Below, one piece after another: positions 55,117 through 64,000 of a DNA stretch of 64,000 bases. Below the pieces are notes generated by a model. The model did no database searches, was not told the origin of the DNA, and saw only the letters and a list, made by a program, of their open reading frames with translations. Origin of the DNA: Caulobacter sp048541825 (GTDB taxonomy: Bacteria > Pseudomonadota > Alphaproteobacteria > Caulobacterales > Caulobacteraceae). A program made the position numbers and the translations under genes. The stretch spans positions 1,736,001 through 1,800,000 of the forward strand of contig NZ_CP183332.1 in NCBI RefSeq assembly GCF_048541825.1, in the 5' to 3' direction. The stretch's first letter is position 1, and each line of letters opens with the position of its first letter.

Positions 55117-56043
55117 CTAGTATTTCGGGGGCTTGGGCGGCGCCGGCGGCTTCGGCGGACGGGGCGCGGCCCAGGCGGATGCGGCCTTCTCGGCCTCGGC
55201 CTGGGCGCGGGCGGCCTCGGCCTGGGCGCGCTTGAAGTCGACGATCACCCGGATCTGGCGGGGGTCGCCATGGCAGGTCCGCAGCGACAGGCCGCGGGGC
55301 AGGCGGGTGGAGCCGTCGCCGCAGGTCTCGTCCAGCTGGGCCTGGTCCAGACCCTTGGCGCCCGACAGATCGGCTCCGCCCAGCATGGCGTTCGAGAGGT
55401 CGGCGCCCCGGAAGTCGGCGCCGTTGAAAGTGGCCCCGCGCAGGGCGGCGCCCGTGAACTCGGCGTTGCGGAAGTCGGCACCGTCGAAGCGGCCGCCCGA
55501 CAGATTGGCGGCGTTGAGCTCGGCGTTGCGGAAGGTGGCGTCGCGGCCGTTGACGTTGGCCAGATTGGCGCCGCCCAGCTCGGCGTGGCTGAGGTTGGCC
55601 TTGTTGAGGTTGGCCCCGATCATGTTGGCGGCGTTCAGCTCGGACGACGACAGATCGGCCCGCAGCAGGCTGGCGTTCTGGAAATTGGCGCCGCTGCTCT
55701 CGATGCCGGACATGCGGGCATCGCTGAAAATGGCGTTCTGGAAGTTCGCGCCGCGCATCTCGGCGCCGCGCATGTCCGACCGGGTCAGGTCGGCGCCCTG
55801 GAAGTTGGAGCCGTAGAAGGCCGCGCCGCGCAGGTCAGAGCCGATCAGGATGGCCTTGGCGAAATTGGCGCCGCTGAACTTGGCGCCGGTCAGCTTGCGG
55901 CCCGACAGCTCGCAGCTGACGCACATGCCGCCGAACGACACCAGACGGGCGACGTCCTTGTCCTCGGGACCGGCCTGGGCCTGTCCGGCCAGGGCCGTGA
56001 GGGCCAGCGTCAGAACCGCGAGTGAAACGCCCATGCCGGACAT
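55117..56043 (-). CDS. Exported pentapeptide-repeat protein (long)
   Basis: This encodes 308 residues. A signal peptide (MSGMGVSLAVLTLALTALAG) ends near QAQAG. After VSFGGMCVSCELSGRKL with a CxxC pair, about 38 pentapeptides A(D/N)LxX run from residue 50 to 235 and should form a right-handed square beta helix. A cap region follows, AKGLDQAQLDETCGDGSTRLPRGLS, with Cys, then an Ala/Glu-rich helix and a Pro-rich tail (PPKPPAPPKPPKY). The product should be periplasmic or surface exposed. Its role is unknown. It lies beside a shorter paralogue with the same cap motif. Confidence 0.9.
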   Translation of the reverse strand: MSGMGVSLAVLTLALTALAGQAQAGPEDKDVARLVSFGGMCVSCELSGRKLTGAKFSGANFAKAILIGSDLRGAAFYGSNFQGADLTRSDMRGAEMRGANFQNAIFSDARMSGIESSGANFQNASLLRADLSSSELNAANMIGANLNKANLSHAELGGANLANVNGRDATFRNAELNAANLSGGRFDGADFRNAEFTGAALRGATFNGADFRGADLSNAMLGGADLSGAKGLDQAQLDETCGDGSTRLPRGLSLRTCHGDPRQIRVIVDFKRAQAEAARAQAEAEKAASAWAAPRPPKPPAPPKPPKY

Positions 56044-56137
56044 CGAAATCTCCTACCAGCCAATACGCGACTGCATGAGTTACGATTTGGGGCCCCGAGC
56101 GCCCCGGCGCCACTTAAATCGCGGTAATGACAGCAAC

Positions 56138-56653
56138 TTAACGGCAACCGGGGATGGAAAGCCCACGCGGCAAACGGGTGGAATCGTCGCCGCAGGCCCG
56201 GTTCAGCTGGCCCTGGGACAGGCCTTTGGCGCGGTCCATTTCCGCGCCCGAAAAATTCACGCCGCTCAGATTGGCGCCGGCGAAATTGGCGCCTTCGAGG
56301 AAGGCCCCCACGAAGCTGGCATGGGTCAGATCGGCCCGGGCGAAGCTGGCGCCGCCGAACACGCCGCCATAGGCGTTGACGTCACGCAGGTCGCCGCCGG
56401 CGAAGCTGGCGCGGTTCATAACCACGGTGGAAAGATCGGCCTGGCGCAGACGCGCCTTCGACAGATTGACGCCGCGCAAGGTGAGGTTCGACAGGTCGGC
56501 CTGGAAGAGATTGCAGCCGGGGCAGCTGGCGCCAGCCCGGACCTTGGCGATCTGGCTGGGATTCTGCGCCACGGCCGGCGCGGCGACGGACAAGGTGGCA
56601 GCGCTGAGCGCCAGGGCGGCGAGGCGGGCGATCGGGGTCATCTTCAGACGCAT
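56138..56653 (-). CDS. Exported pentapeptide-repeat protein (short)
   Basis: This encodes about 171 residues from MRLKMTPIARLAALALSAAT, a signal peptide ending PAVAQ. The mature part starts with a CxxC motif (GASCPGCNLFQADLSNLTL), continues as about 18 pentapeptides and ends in AKGLSQGQLNRACGDDSTRL followed by PRGLSIPGCR. That C-terminal motif is nearly the same as in the longer paralogue 94 bases downstream on the same strand, so the two arose by duplication and are probably co-transcribed. Function is unknown. An ATG nine codons earlier gives a longer and less likely start. Confidence 0.88.
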   Translation of the reverse strand: MRLKMTPIARLAALALSAATLSVAAPAVAQNPSQIAKVRAGASCPGCNLFQADLSNLTLRGVNLSKARLRQADLSTVVMNRASFAGGDLRDVNAYGGVFGGASFARADLTHASFVGAFLEGANFAGANLSGVNFSGAEMDRAKGLSQGQLNRACGDDSTRLPRGLSIPGCR

Positions 56654-56712
56654 CCTGGCGAGTATCGGCGCAAGCAGCATGACGCCGGAAGTTTAAGGCC
56701 AGACGAACAAGC

Positions 56713-59418
56713 TCAGGTGGCGGGTTCCGAACGGTGGGACTGCGCCCCACAGCTGTCGCAGACGGTGATGGCGCCGCGCTGGGTCAAGGCGATATCGCCA
56801 CACGCCGGGCAGAAGTCGGCTTCGCTGCTGGCGGCGCGTCCGGTCTCCTGGGCCTTGCGACCGCCGAACGGCAGGAACACCAGATTGTCTGTCGCCGCGC
56901 CGCGCGAGAAGCCTTTGGAGATGAACTTGCTGGCGGGCAGGGGCTCGGACTCAAGGTCGGGCGCATCGGCCTTGCCGTGGCCCAGGCCGTCGGCATTGAA
57001 CTCCTGCGGATCGGCATTGGCCAGATCGTCGCGGCCCAGATACGAAACCCCCAGTTCGCGGAACACGTAGTCGAGGATCGATGTCGCCGACTTGATCGAG
57101 TCGTTGCCCGTCACCGGCCCGGCAGGCTCGAAGCGGGTAAAGACGAAGGCGTCTACGAACTCGTCCAACGGCACACCGTGCTGCAGGCCCAGCGACACCG
57201 CGATGGCGAAGTTATTCATCAAGCTGCGGAAGGCGGCGCCCTCCTTGTGCATGTCGATGAAAATCTCGCCGACCTCGCCGTCATCGTATTCGCCGGTGTG
57301 CAGATAGACCTTGTGGCCGCCGACGGCCGCCTTCTGGATGTAGCCCTTACGACGATCCGGCAGTTTGCGACGCGAGCGGTCGCGCTCGACGATCTTCTCG
57401 ACGATCCGCTCGGTAATCACCGGGTCTCGCGCCGGCTGGCGCGGCGCCTCGACGGGCTCTTCGGGTAGGTCGAGGCGGAAGCCCGCCGGCGGATCGGCGC
57501 GGTTCAGACGCAAGGCGCGCACCCCGACCCGGGCGGCGGAAGCCTGGAGCCGGGCGCCATCAACCGGACGGGCGTCGAACGGCAGGTGCAGGACAACAGC
57601 CACCGGCAGGCAGGCGAAAGTCTCTACAGCGGCGACCATGGCCAGGCGGTCGGCCAGGACCGGCGCTTCTGCCGAAAGAAACACGGCCCGGACATCGGCG
57701 CTAAGGGCCTGGCAATCGGAGAGCAGGCCGGTTCCGAGCGCATGGTGTTCGGCGGCGAGGATTTCTGCGGGCGAGAAGCCGGCAAAGGCCAAGGTATCGA
57801 AATCGGCTTGGGCGAGAGCTCGTGTGGGTGCGCCCAGCACATCGCCGAGGAAGCCCGCGCCGACAACCGCCGGCGCGAAAGCCTGTCGCAGGCCGCCGGC
57901 CGAGCGTAGCACGTCCTCGACCTGTTCGATTTCGTGGGCCGTGAAGCCTCGGGCTTGCAGGATGCCATGATCGATGGCGGGCGAATCGATCAGCGACCCA
58001 TGGCCCAGCGCATGGCGGCGGGCGGCATCGATCTCGGCCTTCGCGCCAGAGAGGCAGTCGAACGCCGCAGCGCTGAATGAGGGCACCAGGAGCCCATCGG
58101 CCGTCTGGACCGCCGACACGGGCGCGGCGACGCCGGCCCAGCCCATCGGTCTACCGCCAAGCCGCAGGGCGGCTTCCGGATCCTCGAAGGCGGCAACCAG
58201 GGCGCATGACCTAAGGCCGTGCTTCTTGGCCAGGCCATGGGCCATGGCCAGGGCCGTGGCGGCTTCCGAGGCCAGCGGCGAGCGGAGCGCGGCGGCGCGC
58301 ACTCGTCGTTCGGCCAGGCTGCGCAGAACGATTTGCCGATCCTGAGCGAAGGCAGACTCAGCCCCAAGACTTGCAGCGGCTTCGGCGCTGGCGGCCAGGG
58401 CCGAGCCGACGGTGAGGGCCCACAGCGCCGCAGCGCCGTCCCTGCCATCGCTGCTGGCCAGCGAAAGGCCCCGGGCCAGCAGCCAGTCGCCGACGCCGGC
58501 CAGGCCAAGCACGGCAGGGCGATCACCGCGCTCGATCTCCAGCGCGGTCGCCCAGATGTGCACGGCATAGGTGAAGCCCTGAATGTCGAAGGCTTCGTCT
58601 GACTGAAAGGCGGAGGCGTCAATGGCCGCGCCCAAGGCCGCGCCCCTCGACAGAGACTCGGCGTCTTCCGGCGACAAGGTCAGGGTCAGGGCGCTGGTTT
58701 CCCAGCCAACCTGGGCGGCGAAGCTGGCATTATCGTCTCCGGCCGAGACCGTTGCCCGCAAACCCGAAGCGACCATGAGGGTCGCTGGCTGAGGGATGCT
58801 GTCGACCAGGGGGGTCCGGGGCGCGCCGACGAGCGCAATGGCGTCCGAAATCATCCGGTCATCGGCGCCGAGATCCCGGGCGCGACGGGCGGCGCGCGCC
58901 AAGGCGCTGTTCTTGCGCGGATCTGCGCAAGCCCGAGCGTCGCCTTGGCAACGTTGGACAGAGTCGCCCACCTGGGCGAGGGCGGCGTCCAGACGGGCGG
59001 CGGCCTTGCGGGACAGCGCATGGCTTCGCCGGCGACCCAGTTCATCTTCAGCAACCTGTCGGAACTCGATTTCCGCGATGTCGGGCAAGAGGTCCAGTGT
59101 CTGAACCGCCTTGGTCGGCGTGGCGACGCCGTTCAGCATCGTCGCCAGCAGCGCGTCTCGGAATGCCCCTGCGTCGGCCGCGTCCGCGAGCAGACCCTTG
59201 GCCAGCCCGAGCTTGGCCAGGCGGTCGGCATATCGGGCGGGACCGCCGCCCAGCGGAGCGTCGAGATCGATCGGCTCGCCGGCCCAGTCCAGCCACGCCT
59301 CAACTCGCGCATCGGTCCAAGTCGACGGGGCCAGGACCTCGACGATCGCGTTGCTGCGCTCAAGGTCGCGTCGTTCCGCCCGGAAGGGCTGATCGACATA
59401 TCCGGACTGACTACGCAT
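56713..59418 (-). CDS. NrdJ-derived TSCPD-domain protein
   Basis: This encodes 901 residues from MRSQSGYVDQPFRAERRDLE. The C-terminal third (from KLPDRRKGYIQKAAVGGHKV, about residue 700, through HKEGAAFRSLMNNFAIAVSL and ATSILDYVFRELGVSYLG) is nearly identical in pattern to the TSCPD domain of alphaproteobacterial B12-dependent ribonucleotide reductase NrdJ. It ends in a zinc ribbon (CPACGD...CDSCG). The N-terminal two thirds lack the radical and active-site Cys motifs of NrdJ and look like a degenerate, Ala-rich version of its body. It is probably not a reductase; a regulatory or DNA/nucleotide-binding role is possible. It stands alone, divergent from the NDUFA12 gene. Confidence 0.85.
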   Translation of the reverse strand: MRSQSGYVDQPFRAERRDLERSNAIVEVLAPSTWTDARVEAWLDWAGEPIDLDAPLGGGPARYADRLAKLGLAKGLLADAADAGAFRDALLATMLNGVATPTKAVQTLDLLPDIAEIEFRQVAEDELGRRRSHALSRKAAARLDAALAQVGDSVQRCQGDARACADPRKNSALARAARRARDLGADDRMISDAIALVGAPRTPLVDSIPQPATLMVASGLRATVSAGDDNASFAAQVGWETSALTLTLSPEDAESLSRGAALGAAIDASAFQSDEAFDIQGFTYAVHIWATALEIERGDRPAVLGLAGVGDWLLARGLSLASSDGRDGAAALWALTVGSALAASAEAAASLGAESAFAQDRQIVLRSLAERRVRAAALRSPLASEAATALAMAHGLAKKHGLRSCALVAAFEDPEAALRLGGRPMGWAGVAAPVSAVQTADGLLVPSFSAAAFDCLSGAKAEIDAARRHALGHGSLIDSPAIDHGILQARGFTAHEIEQVEDVLRSAGGLRQAFAPAVVGAGFLGDVLGAPTRALAQADFDTLAFAGFSPAEILAAEHHALGTGLLSDCQALSADVRAVFLSAEAPVLADRLAMVAAVETFACLPVAVVLHLPFDARPVDGARLQASAARVGVRALRLNRADPPAGFRLDLPEEPVEAPRQPARDPVITERIVEKIVERDRSRRKLPDRRKGYIQKAAVGGHKVYLHTGEYDDGEVGEIFIDMHKEGAAFRSLMNNFAIAVSLGLQHGVPLDEFVDAFVFTRFEPAGPVTGNDSIKSATSILDYVFRELGVSYLGRDDLANADPQEFNADGLGHGKADAPDLESEPLPASKFISKGFSRGAATDNLVFLPFGGRKAQETGRAASSEADFCPACGDIALTQRGAITVCDSCGAQSHRSEPAT

Positions 59419-59603
59419 GGGCGATTCCGCGGCTGGGCGCCAAGAGAGACCTAATCTAGATCGCAGGCAGACGCCCTTCAATAGATGTTGGGGGCGCTGG
59501 CCATACGGTCCACAAGATGTTGAATTTCAGCGCCCCGGTCAGATGCTGGACGCTACGGGCTGGCCGCCCTATAGTCCGGCCGCTTCGTCGCGTTCGCCGC
59601 GAC

Positions 59604-60032
59604 ATGGAAGTCCTTGCAAATTCGGGTGCAAACGTAGTGCTGAAAGCGATCTTCACGTGGTGGAACGGCGCGACCCTGGGTCAGCGGTTCCACATTGGCC
59701 GTCGCGGCGTGTTCGTGGGCATGGACGATTTTGGCAACCGATACTTTGAAGCCCGCGACACCAGCGACAGCTATGACGCTCACAAGCGCCGCTGGGTGAT
59801 CTATGACGGCTACGCCGAGGCCTCGAAGGTTCCGGCAGAGTGGAGCGGCTGGCTGCACTATACGTTCGACGAGCCGCCGACCACCAATCCTCTGCCCCGC
59901 CGCAGCTGGGAAAAGGATCATATCCCCAACCTTACCGGCACGGTTCACGCTTGGCGTCCTAAGGGCTCACTGACCCGCGGTGGCCAGCGCGCTGTGGCGA
60001 CCAGTGACTATCAGCCCTGGAAGCCGGAATAG
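59604..60032 (+). CDS. NDUFA12/B17.2-type complex I accessory subunit
   Basis: This encodes 142 residues from MEVLANSGANVVLKAIFTWW; an upstream in-frame ATG at 59517 adds an unrelated Arg-rich segment. Family features include the N-terminal helix, GTLVGxD-like strand (here GVFVGMDDFGNRYFEARD), RRWVIYDGYAEASKVPAEWS and GWLHYTFDEPPT, then WEKDHIPNLTGT. The protein is related to mitochondrial NDUFA12, a complex I accessory subunit found in alphaproteobacteria. It should bind the peripheral arm of NADH dehydrogenase on the cytoplasmic side. A DUF2155 gene follows after 5 bases, an operon seen in many alphaproteobacteria. Confidence 0.93.
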   Translation: MEVLANSGANVVLKAIFTWWNGATLGQRFHIGRRGVFVGMDDFGNRYFEARDTSDSYDAHKRRWVIYDGYAEASKVPAEWSGWLHYTFDEPPTTNPLPRRSWEKDHIPNLTGTVHAWRPKGSLTRGGQRAVATSDYQPWKPE

Positions 60033-60037
60033 GCCCG

Positions 60038-60646
60038 ATGCGGCGCGGAGCGATCCTTAGCGCGTCAGTGCTGGCCATCGGCCTGGCGATGGTCGGCGTA
60101 GCATCCGCGCGTCAGTCGAGCGCGCCGATTGCCCCGCAAGCGCCGACGGCTCCGGTCGCGCCGACCCCGGATGCGCCCCAGCCGCGCGTGGCCGTTCCAG
60201 TGCCGCAGCCTGATCCCCAGGTCCAGCAACCGGTCGCCAAACCCGCCTCCACGAAGGTGGTCACACCCGCCAAACCTGCTGAGCCCGCCAAGCGCAGCCG
60301 CTCGTCAGTCGCCATCATCCAGGCGCTGGACAAGGTGACGACCGAAACGATGCGCTTCGAAGCGCCCGTCGGTCAGCCCATTCGCTACAAGACCCTGATC
60401 TTCACCGTCCGGGCTTGCGAAACTTCGGCTTCGGACGAGGTCGCACCGGAATCGACGGCCTATGTGATGGTCGACACCCAGCCTAAAGCGGTGGCCGGAC
60501 GGGTCGCCCCTCCCGGACGGCAGGTCTACAAGGGCTGGATGTACGCCAATTCGCCGGGCATGAACCCGTTGCAGCATCCGGTCTATGACGCCTGGTTGAT
60601 CGCCTGCAAGACGTCAACGCCGGTCGCGCCGGCCGAGAAGCGGTAG
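60038..60646 (+). CDS. DUF2155 domain secreted protein
   Basis: This encodes 202 residues. A signal peptide (MRRGAILSASVLAIGLAMVG) ends near SARQ. About 60 residues rich in Pro, Ala and Gln follow, then the DUF2155 domain: IQALDKVTTETMRFEAPVGQ, YKTLIFTVRACETSASDEVA, VYKGWMYANSPGMNPLQHPV and YDAWLIACKTS. Two Cys could form a disulphide in the periplasm. DUF2155 genes lie next to NDUFA12 and aat genes across alphaproteobacteria, but function is not established. The last 64 bases overlap the 3' end of aat on the other strand. Confidence 0.92.
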   Translation: MRRGAILSASVLAIGLAMVGVASARQSSAPIAPQAPTAPVAPTPDAPQPRVAVPVPQPDPQVQQPVAKPASTKVVTPAKPAEPAKRSRSSVAIIQALDKVTTETMRFEAPVGQPIRYKTLIFTVRACETSASDEVAPESTAYVMVDTQPKAVAGRVAPPGRQVYKGWMYANSPGMNPLQHPVYDAWLIACKTSTPVAPAEKR

Positions 60647-61233
60647 AAATCGGCCTGGGCCGGCCAGGCCTTGACGAGACGCCGCCTGTAGTCGGCTCGC
60701 GAGATCTCGACCGCGCCAAACTGCAGCAGATGATCGGTGATGAACTGAGTGTCGAGCAGCCGATAGTCGCCGAACTTTAGTCGCGCCACCAGATGGGCCA
60801 GCGCTACTTTGCTGGCGTCGCGCTCGGTGGAGAACATGCTCTCGCCGAAGAACGCTGCGCCCAGCGACACGCCATAGAGGCCGCCAACCATCTGGCCGTC
60901 TCGCCAGCACTCGACGGAATGGGCAAAGCCGCGTGCGAAAAGTTCGCCATACAGCTGCTGGATCGGTGCATTGATCCAGGTTTCCAGCCTGCCAGGGCGG
61001 GACGTCGCGCAGGCCTCAACCACAGCATCGAAGGCGCTGTCGATGCGAACCTGAAAGACGTCTGAGCGAACGGTGCGCGCGAGCCTACGGGGAATGTGCG
61101 CGCTATCCAGCGGCAACACCCCCCGTCGCTCGGGATCGATCAGGAAGATGCTCTCGTCATGACGCGCATCGGCCATCGGAAAGACGCCACGCTCATAACA
61201 ACGGATCAGATCATCGACCGTGAAGGCGTCCAT
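60583..61233 (-). CDS. aat: Leucyl/phenylalanyl-tRNA-protein transferase
   Basis: This 216-residue enzyme moves Leu or Phe from tRNA to proteins with N-terminal Lys or Arg, making them N-end-rule substrates for ClpAP. The start MDAFTVDDLIRCYERGVFPM matches the family, and an upstream extension is rejected. Conserved regions are RRGVLPLDSAHIPRRLARTV, GFAHSVECWRDGQMVGGLYG and SLGAAFFGESMFS, with RLLDTQFITDHLLQFGAVEI near the end. It lies 16 bases after accC on the same strand and probably ends the aroQ-accB-accC operon. Confidence 0.96.
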   Translation of the reverse strand: MDAFTVDDLIRCYERGVFPMADARHDESIFLIDPERRGVLPLDSAHIPRRLARTVRSDVFQVRIDSAFDAVVEACATSRPGRLETWINAPIQQLYGELFARGFAHSVECWRDGQMVGGLYGVSLGAAFFGESMFSTERDASKVALAHLVARLKFGDYRLLDTQFITDHLLQFGAVEISRADYRRRLVKAWPAQADFYRFSAGATGVDVLQAINQAS

Positions 61234-61249
61234 GCGCGCCCCGCCAGCC

Positions 61250-62593
<1,344 letters not shown>

Positions 62594-62598
62594 GATCG

Positions 62599-63111
62599 TT
62601 ACTCGATGACGACGAGGGGCTCGCCGAACTCGACCGGCTGAGCGTCGCCGACGAGAATCTCGACGACCTTGCCGGCCTTGGGGGCCGAGATGGGATTCAT
62701 CGTCTTCATCGCTTCGACGATCAGCAGCGTCTGGCCCGCAGCGACAGTGTCGCCGACCTTGATGAAGGCGTCTGCGCCCGGCTGGGACGACATGTAGACC
62801 GTGCCGACCATCGGCGACTTCACCAGATCGCCAGCAGCGCGGGCGGTCGGGGCGGCGGCTTCAGCGACCGGCGCGGCGGCCGGCGCCAGCGCCGGCGCGG
62901 CCTGGGGCGCATAGGCCTGAGGGGCCTGAACATAGGTGGTGGCAGTGGCGGCCACGGTCAGTTCGCGGGCCACGCGGATCTTGAGGCCGGCATGCTCGAC
63001 CTCGATCTCGCTCAGGCCGGTGTCCTTCAGGATGTCCGCCAGTTTGCGGACCAGGCGGGCGTCGATCGACGGAGTCTCGACCGGATCGGCGGAAGCCTTG
63101 GGATTGGACAT
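62599..63111 (-). CDS. accB: Acetyl-CoA carboxylase biotin carboxyl carrier protein
   Basis: This 170-residue carrier holds the biotin. The N-terminal region (RLVRKLADILKDTGLSEIEV) is followed by an Ala/Pro-rich linker (residues about 58-92). The biotinyl domain has SPMVGTVYMSSQPGADAFIK and VEAMKTMNPISAPKAGKV, with the biotinylated Lys at 136; the residue after it is Thr where Met or Leu is more usual. It lies between aroQ (53-base gap) and accC (5-base gap). Confidence 0.97.
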   Translation of the reverse strand: MSNPKASADPVETPSIDARLVRKLADILKDTGLSEIEVEHAGLKIRVARELTVAATATTYVQAPQAYAPQAAPALAPAAAPVAEAAAPTARAAGDLVKSPMVGTVYMSSQPGADAFIKVGDTVAAGQTLLIVEAMKTMNPISAPKAGKVVEILVGDAQPVEFGEPLVVIE

Positions 63112-63164
63112 TGAAGCTACCTTGTTCTCTTGGCTCGCGGCGACTGAACGCCGGCGGGCAGGAC

Positions 63165-63608
63165 CTAGTTCGCGCCGATCAGGCCGATAGCGGCCTCGAT
63201 CGCCAGTTCATAACTCGCCGCGCCGAAACCGGATACGATCCCCGTGGCCGCCAGCGAGACATACGTATGGCGACGGAATTCCTCCCGCGCCGCCGGGTTG
63301 GACAGGTGGCACTCGATCACCGGAACGCTCAAGGTCTTGAGCGCGTCCAACAAGGCGATCGAGGTGTGGCCGTAGCCTGCCGGGTTGATGATCAGGGCGG
63401 AGGCAGACACACGCGCCTCCTGAACCCAGTCGATGAGCTGGCCTTCATGGTTGGATTGCCGGAAGACCACTGAATGGCCATGCAAAGCCGCACGCGCATC
63501 GCAACGCGCCCGGACATCGTCCAGCGTGTCCTTGCCGTAGATCTCGGGCTCACGCGTTCCCAACAGGTTGAGATTGGGGCCGCTCAGCACATGGATCGGG
63601 TTTACCAT
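63165..63608 (-). CDS. aroQ: 3-dehydroquinate dehydratase, type II
   Basis: This 147-residue dodecameric enzyme performs the third step of the shikimate pathway. VLSGPNLNLLGTREPEIYG contains the active-site Tyr24, INPAGYGHTS has Asn75 and His81, and VIECHLSNPAAREEFR has His101 with nearby Arg. Length is typical. aroQ upstream of accB-accC is a widespread proteobacterial arrangement. It is divergent from thiS, with a 78-base gap that should hold both promoters. Confidence 0.97.
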   Translation of the reverse strand: MVNPIHVLSGPNLNLLGTREPEIYGKDTLDDVRARCDARAALHGHSVVFRQSNHEGQLIDWVQEARVSASALIINPAGYGHTSIALLDALKTLSVPVIECHLSNPAAREEFRRHTYVSLAATGIVSGFGAASYELAIEAAIGLIGAN

Positions 63609-63686
63609 TCGGCTCCGCCGTCGATTCCGAAGGTCTTGTATAGCCGGTTCCGCCGGGTCACAAGCAGCGCTCGCTCAGGAGGTGAG

Positions 63687-63887
63687 ATGAAGCTTTTTCT
63701 GAATGGAGACGAGCGGGAGATCTCCGAGGTTTCCAGCGTCGCCGATCTGGTTGCCGCGCTAGGCCTCGACTCGCGAAAGGTGGCCGTAGAACGCAATCTG
63801 GAGATCGTGCCGCGGTCCACCTACGCCGAAACGGCGCTGACCGATGGTGACCGCATCGAGATCGTTACATTTATCGGTGGTGGCTGA
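63687..63887 (+). CDS. thiS: Sulfur carrier protein ThiS
   Basis: This 66-residue ubiquitin-like carrier brings sulfur to the thiazole ring of thiamine. A near-perfect AGGAGGTGAG ribosome-binding site lies directly before the ATG. The start MKLFLNGDEREISEVSSVAD is typical, and the C-terminus FIGGG provides the Gly-Gly tail that becomes a thiocarboxylate. thiG begins 44 bases later on the same strand. No thiamine riboswitch is seen in the 78-base leader. Confidence 0.95.
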   Translation: MKLFLNGDEREISEVSSVADLVAALGLDSRKVAVERNLEIVPRSTYAETALTDGDRIEIVTFIGGG

Positions 63888-63931
63888 CCTCGAGGTTTGA
63901 AACCGCGCCTGACGGGGCGTAAACCAGCCGC

Positions 63932-64000
63932 ATGAACGCGCATGTTTCCCCCGACTCCGCCCTGACGTCCGACGATAGCTGGACCGTCGCCGGCCGCACC
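63932..64000 (+). CDS. thiG: Thiazole synthase, 5' end (partial)
   Basis: The first 23 codons read MNAHVSPDSALTSDDSWTVA followed by GRT, and run off the window. The DDSWTVAGRT segment is the usual N-terminus of ThiG, and the position after thiS supports this. ThiG makes the thiazole phosphate from deoxyxylulose phosphate, dehydroglycine and ThiS-carried sulfur. Confidence 0.85.
   Translation, partial: MNAHVSPDSALTSDDSWTVAGRT

Noticed and set aside
63609..63686. Thiamine pyrophosphate riboswitch before thiS
   Set aside because: The 78-base gap is too short and has no CTGAGA-type THI-box sequence.

Overview
The window is a GC-rich (roughly two thirds G+C by eye) chromosomal segment of an alphaproteobacterium, most likely Caulobacter or a close relative. 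The strongest taxonomic clue is the block tRNA-Leu, tig, clpP, cicA (antisense), clpX, lon, hup, tRNA-Val, with the HAD protein cicA lying backwards between clpP and clpX as known in Caulobacter crescentus. An hdaA-type DnaA homologue beside ppk, a split glyQ/glyS pair, the aroQ-accB-accC-aat run next to DUF2155 and NDUFA12 genes, and a PII-glutamine synthetase operon fit the same group. Nearly all the sequence is coding, with short gaps. No prophage, CRISPR array or classical insertion sequence is visible.

Layout. 1-7.5 kb: a Met-rich secreted protein, glycyl-tRNA synthetase alpha and beta, a GIY-YIG nuclease gene bracketed by inverted palindromic repeats, then ppdK. 7.5-13.3 kb: secreted proteins (one DUF4861, behind a LacI-like palindrome), a wrbA-pirin operon divergent from a LysR gene, and a 532-residue protein made almost wholly of decapeptide repeats. 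13.3-24.6 kb: an Hsp70-like protein, a HI0933-type flavoprotein, a DbpA-like RNA helicase, parE and two overlapping exported amidohydrolases. 24.7-29.1 kb: a TonB-dependent receptor and glnB-glnA. 29.3-33 kb: a thiolase-like protein, a histidine phosphatase, NAD(P)H-hydrate repair and tRNA-Leu. 33-41.2 kb: the proteostasis block and hup, ending with tRNA-Val. 41-45.2 kb: two glycosyltransferases, an SPFH/ribbon-helix-helix operon behind a perfect palindrome, and a small membrane protein. 45.3-50.9 kb: ppk-lipoprotein-ppx (polyphosphate turnover), hdaA and a membrane protein. 50.9-53.2 kb: a second GIY-YIG nuclease with its own flanking inverted repeats, an EcsC protein, repeats and an unexplained structured gap. 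53.2-59.5 kb: aspS, two secreted pentapeptide-repeat proteins and an NrdJ-derived TSCPD protein. 59.6-64 kb: NDUFA12, DUF2155, aat, accC-accB-aroQ, and thiS with the start of thiG.

The most interesting structure is the pair of composite units at 3863-4485 and 50904-51560. Each is a single-domain, 108-residue GIY-YIG nuclease gene between two inverted copies of a 113-135 bp REPIN-like element. The two nucleases are about 69 % identical by hand count. The two repeat families share an inner core but have different arms, and each family matches only at its own nuclease. This resembles the RAYT-REP partnership but uses a different nuclease fold.
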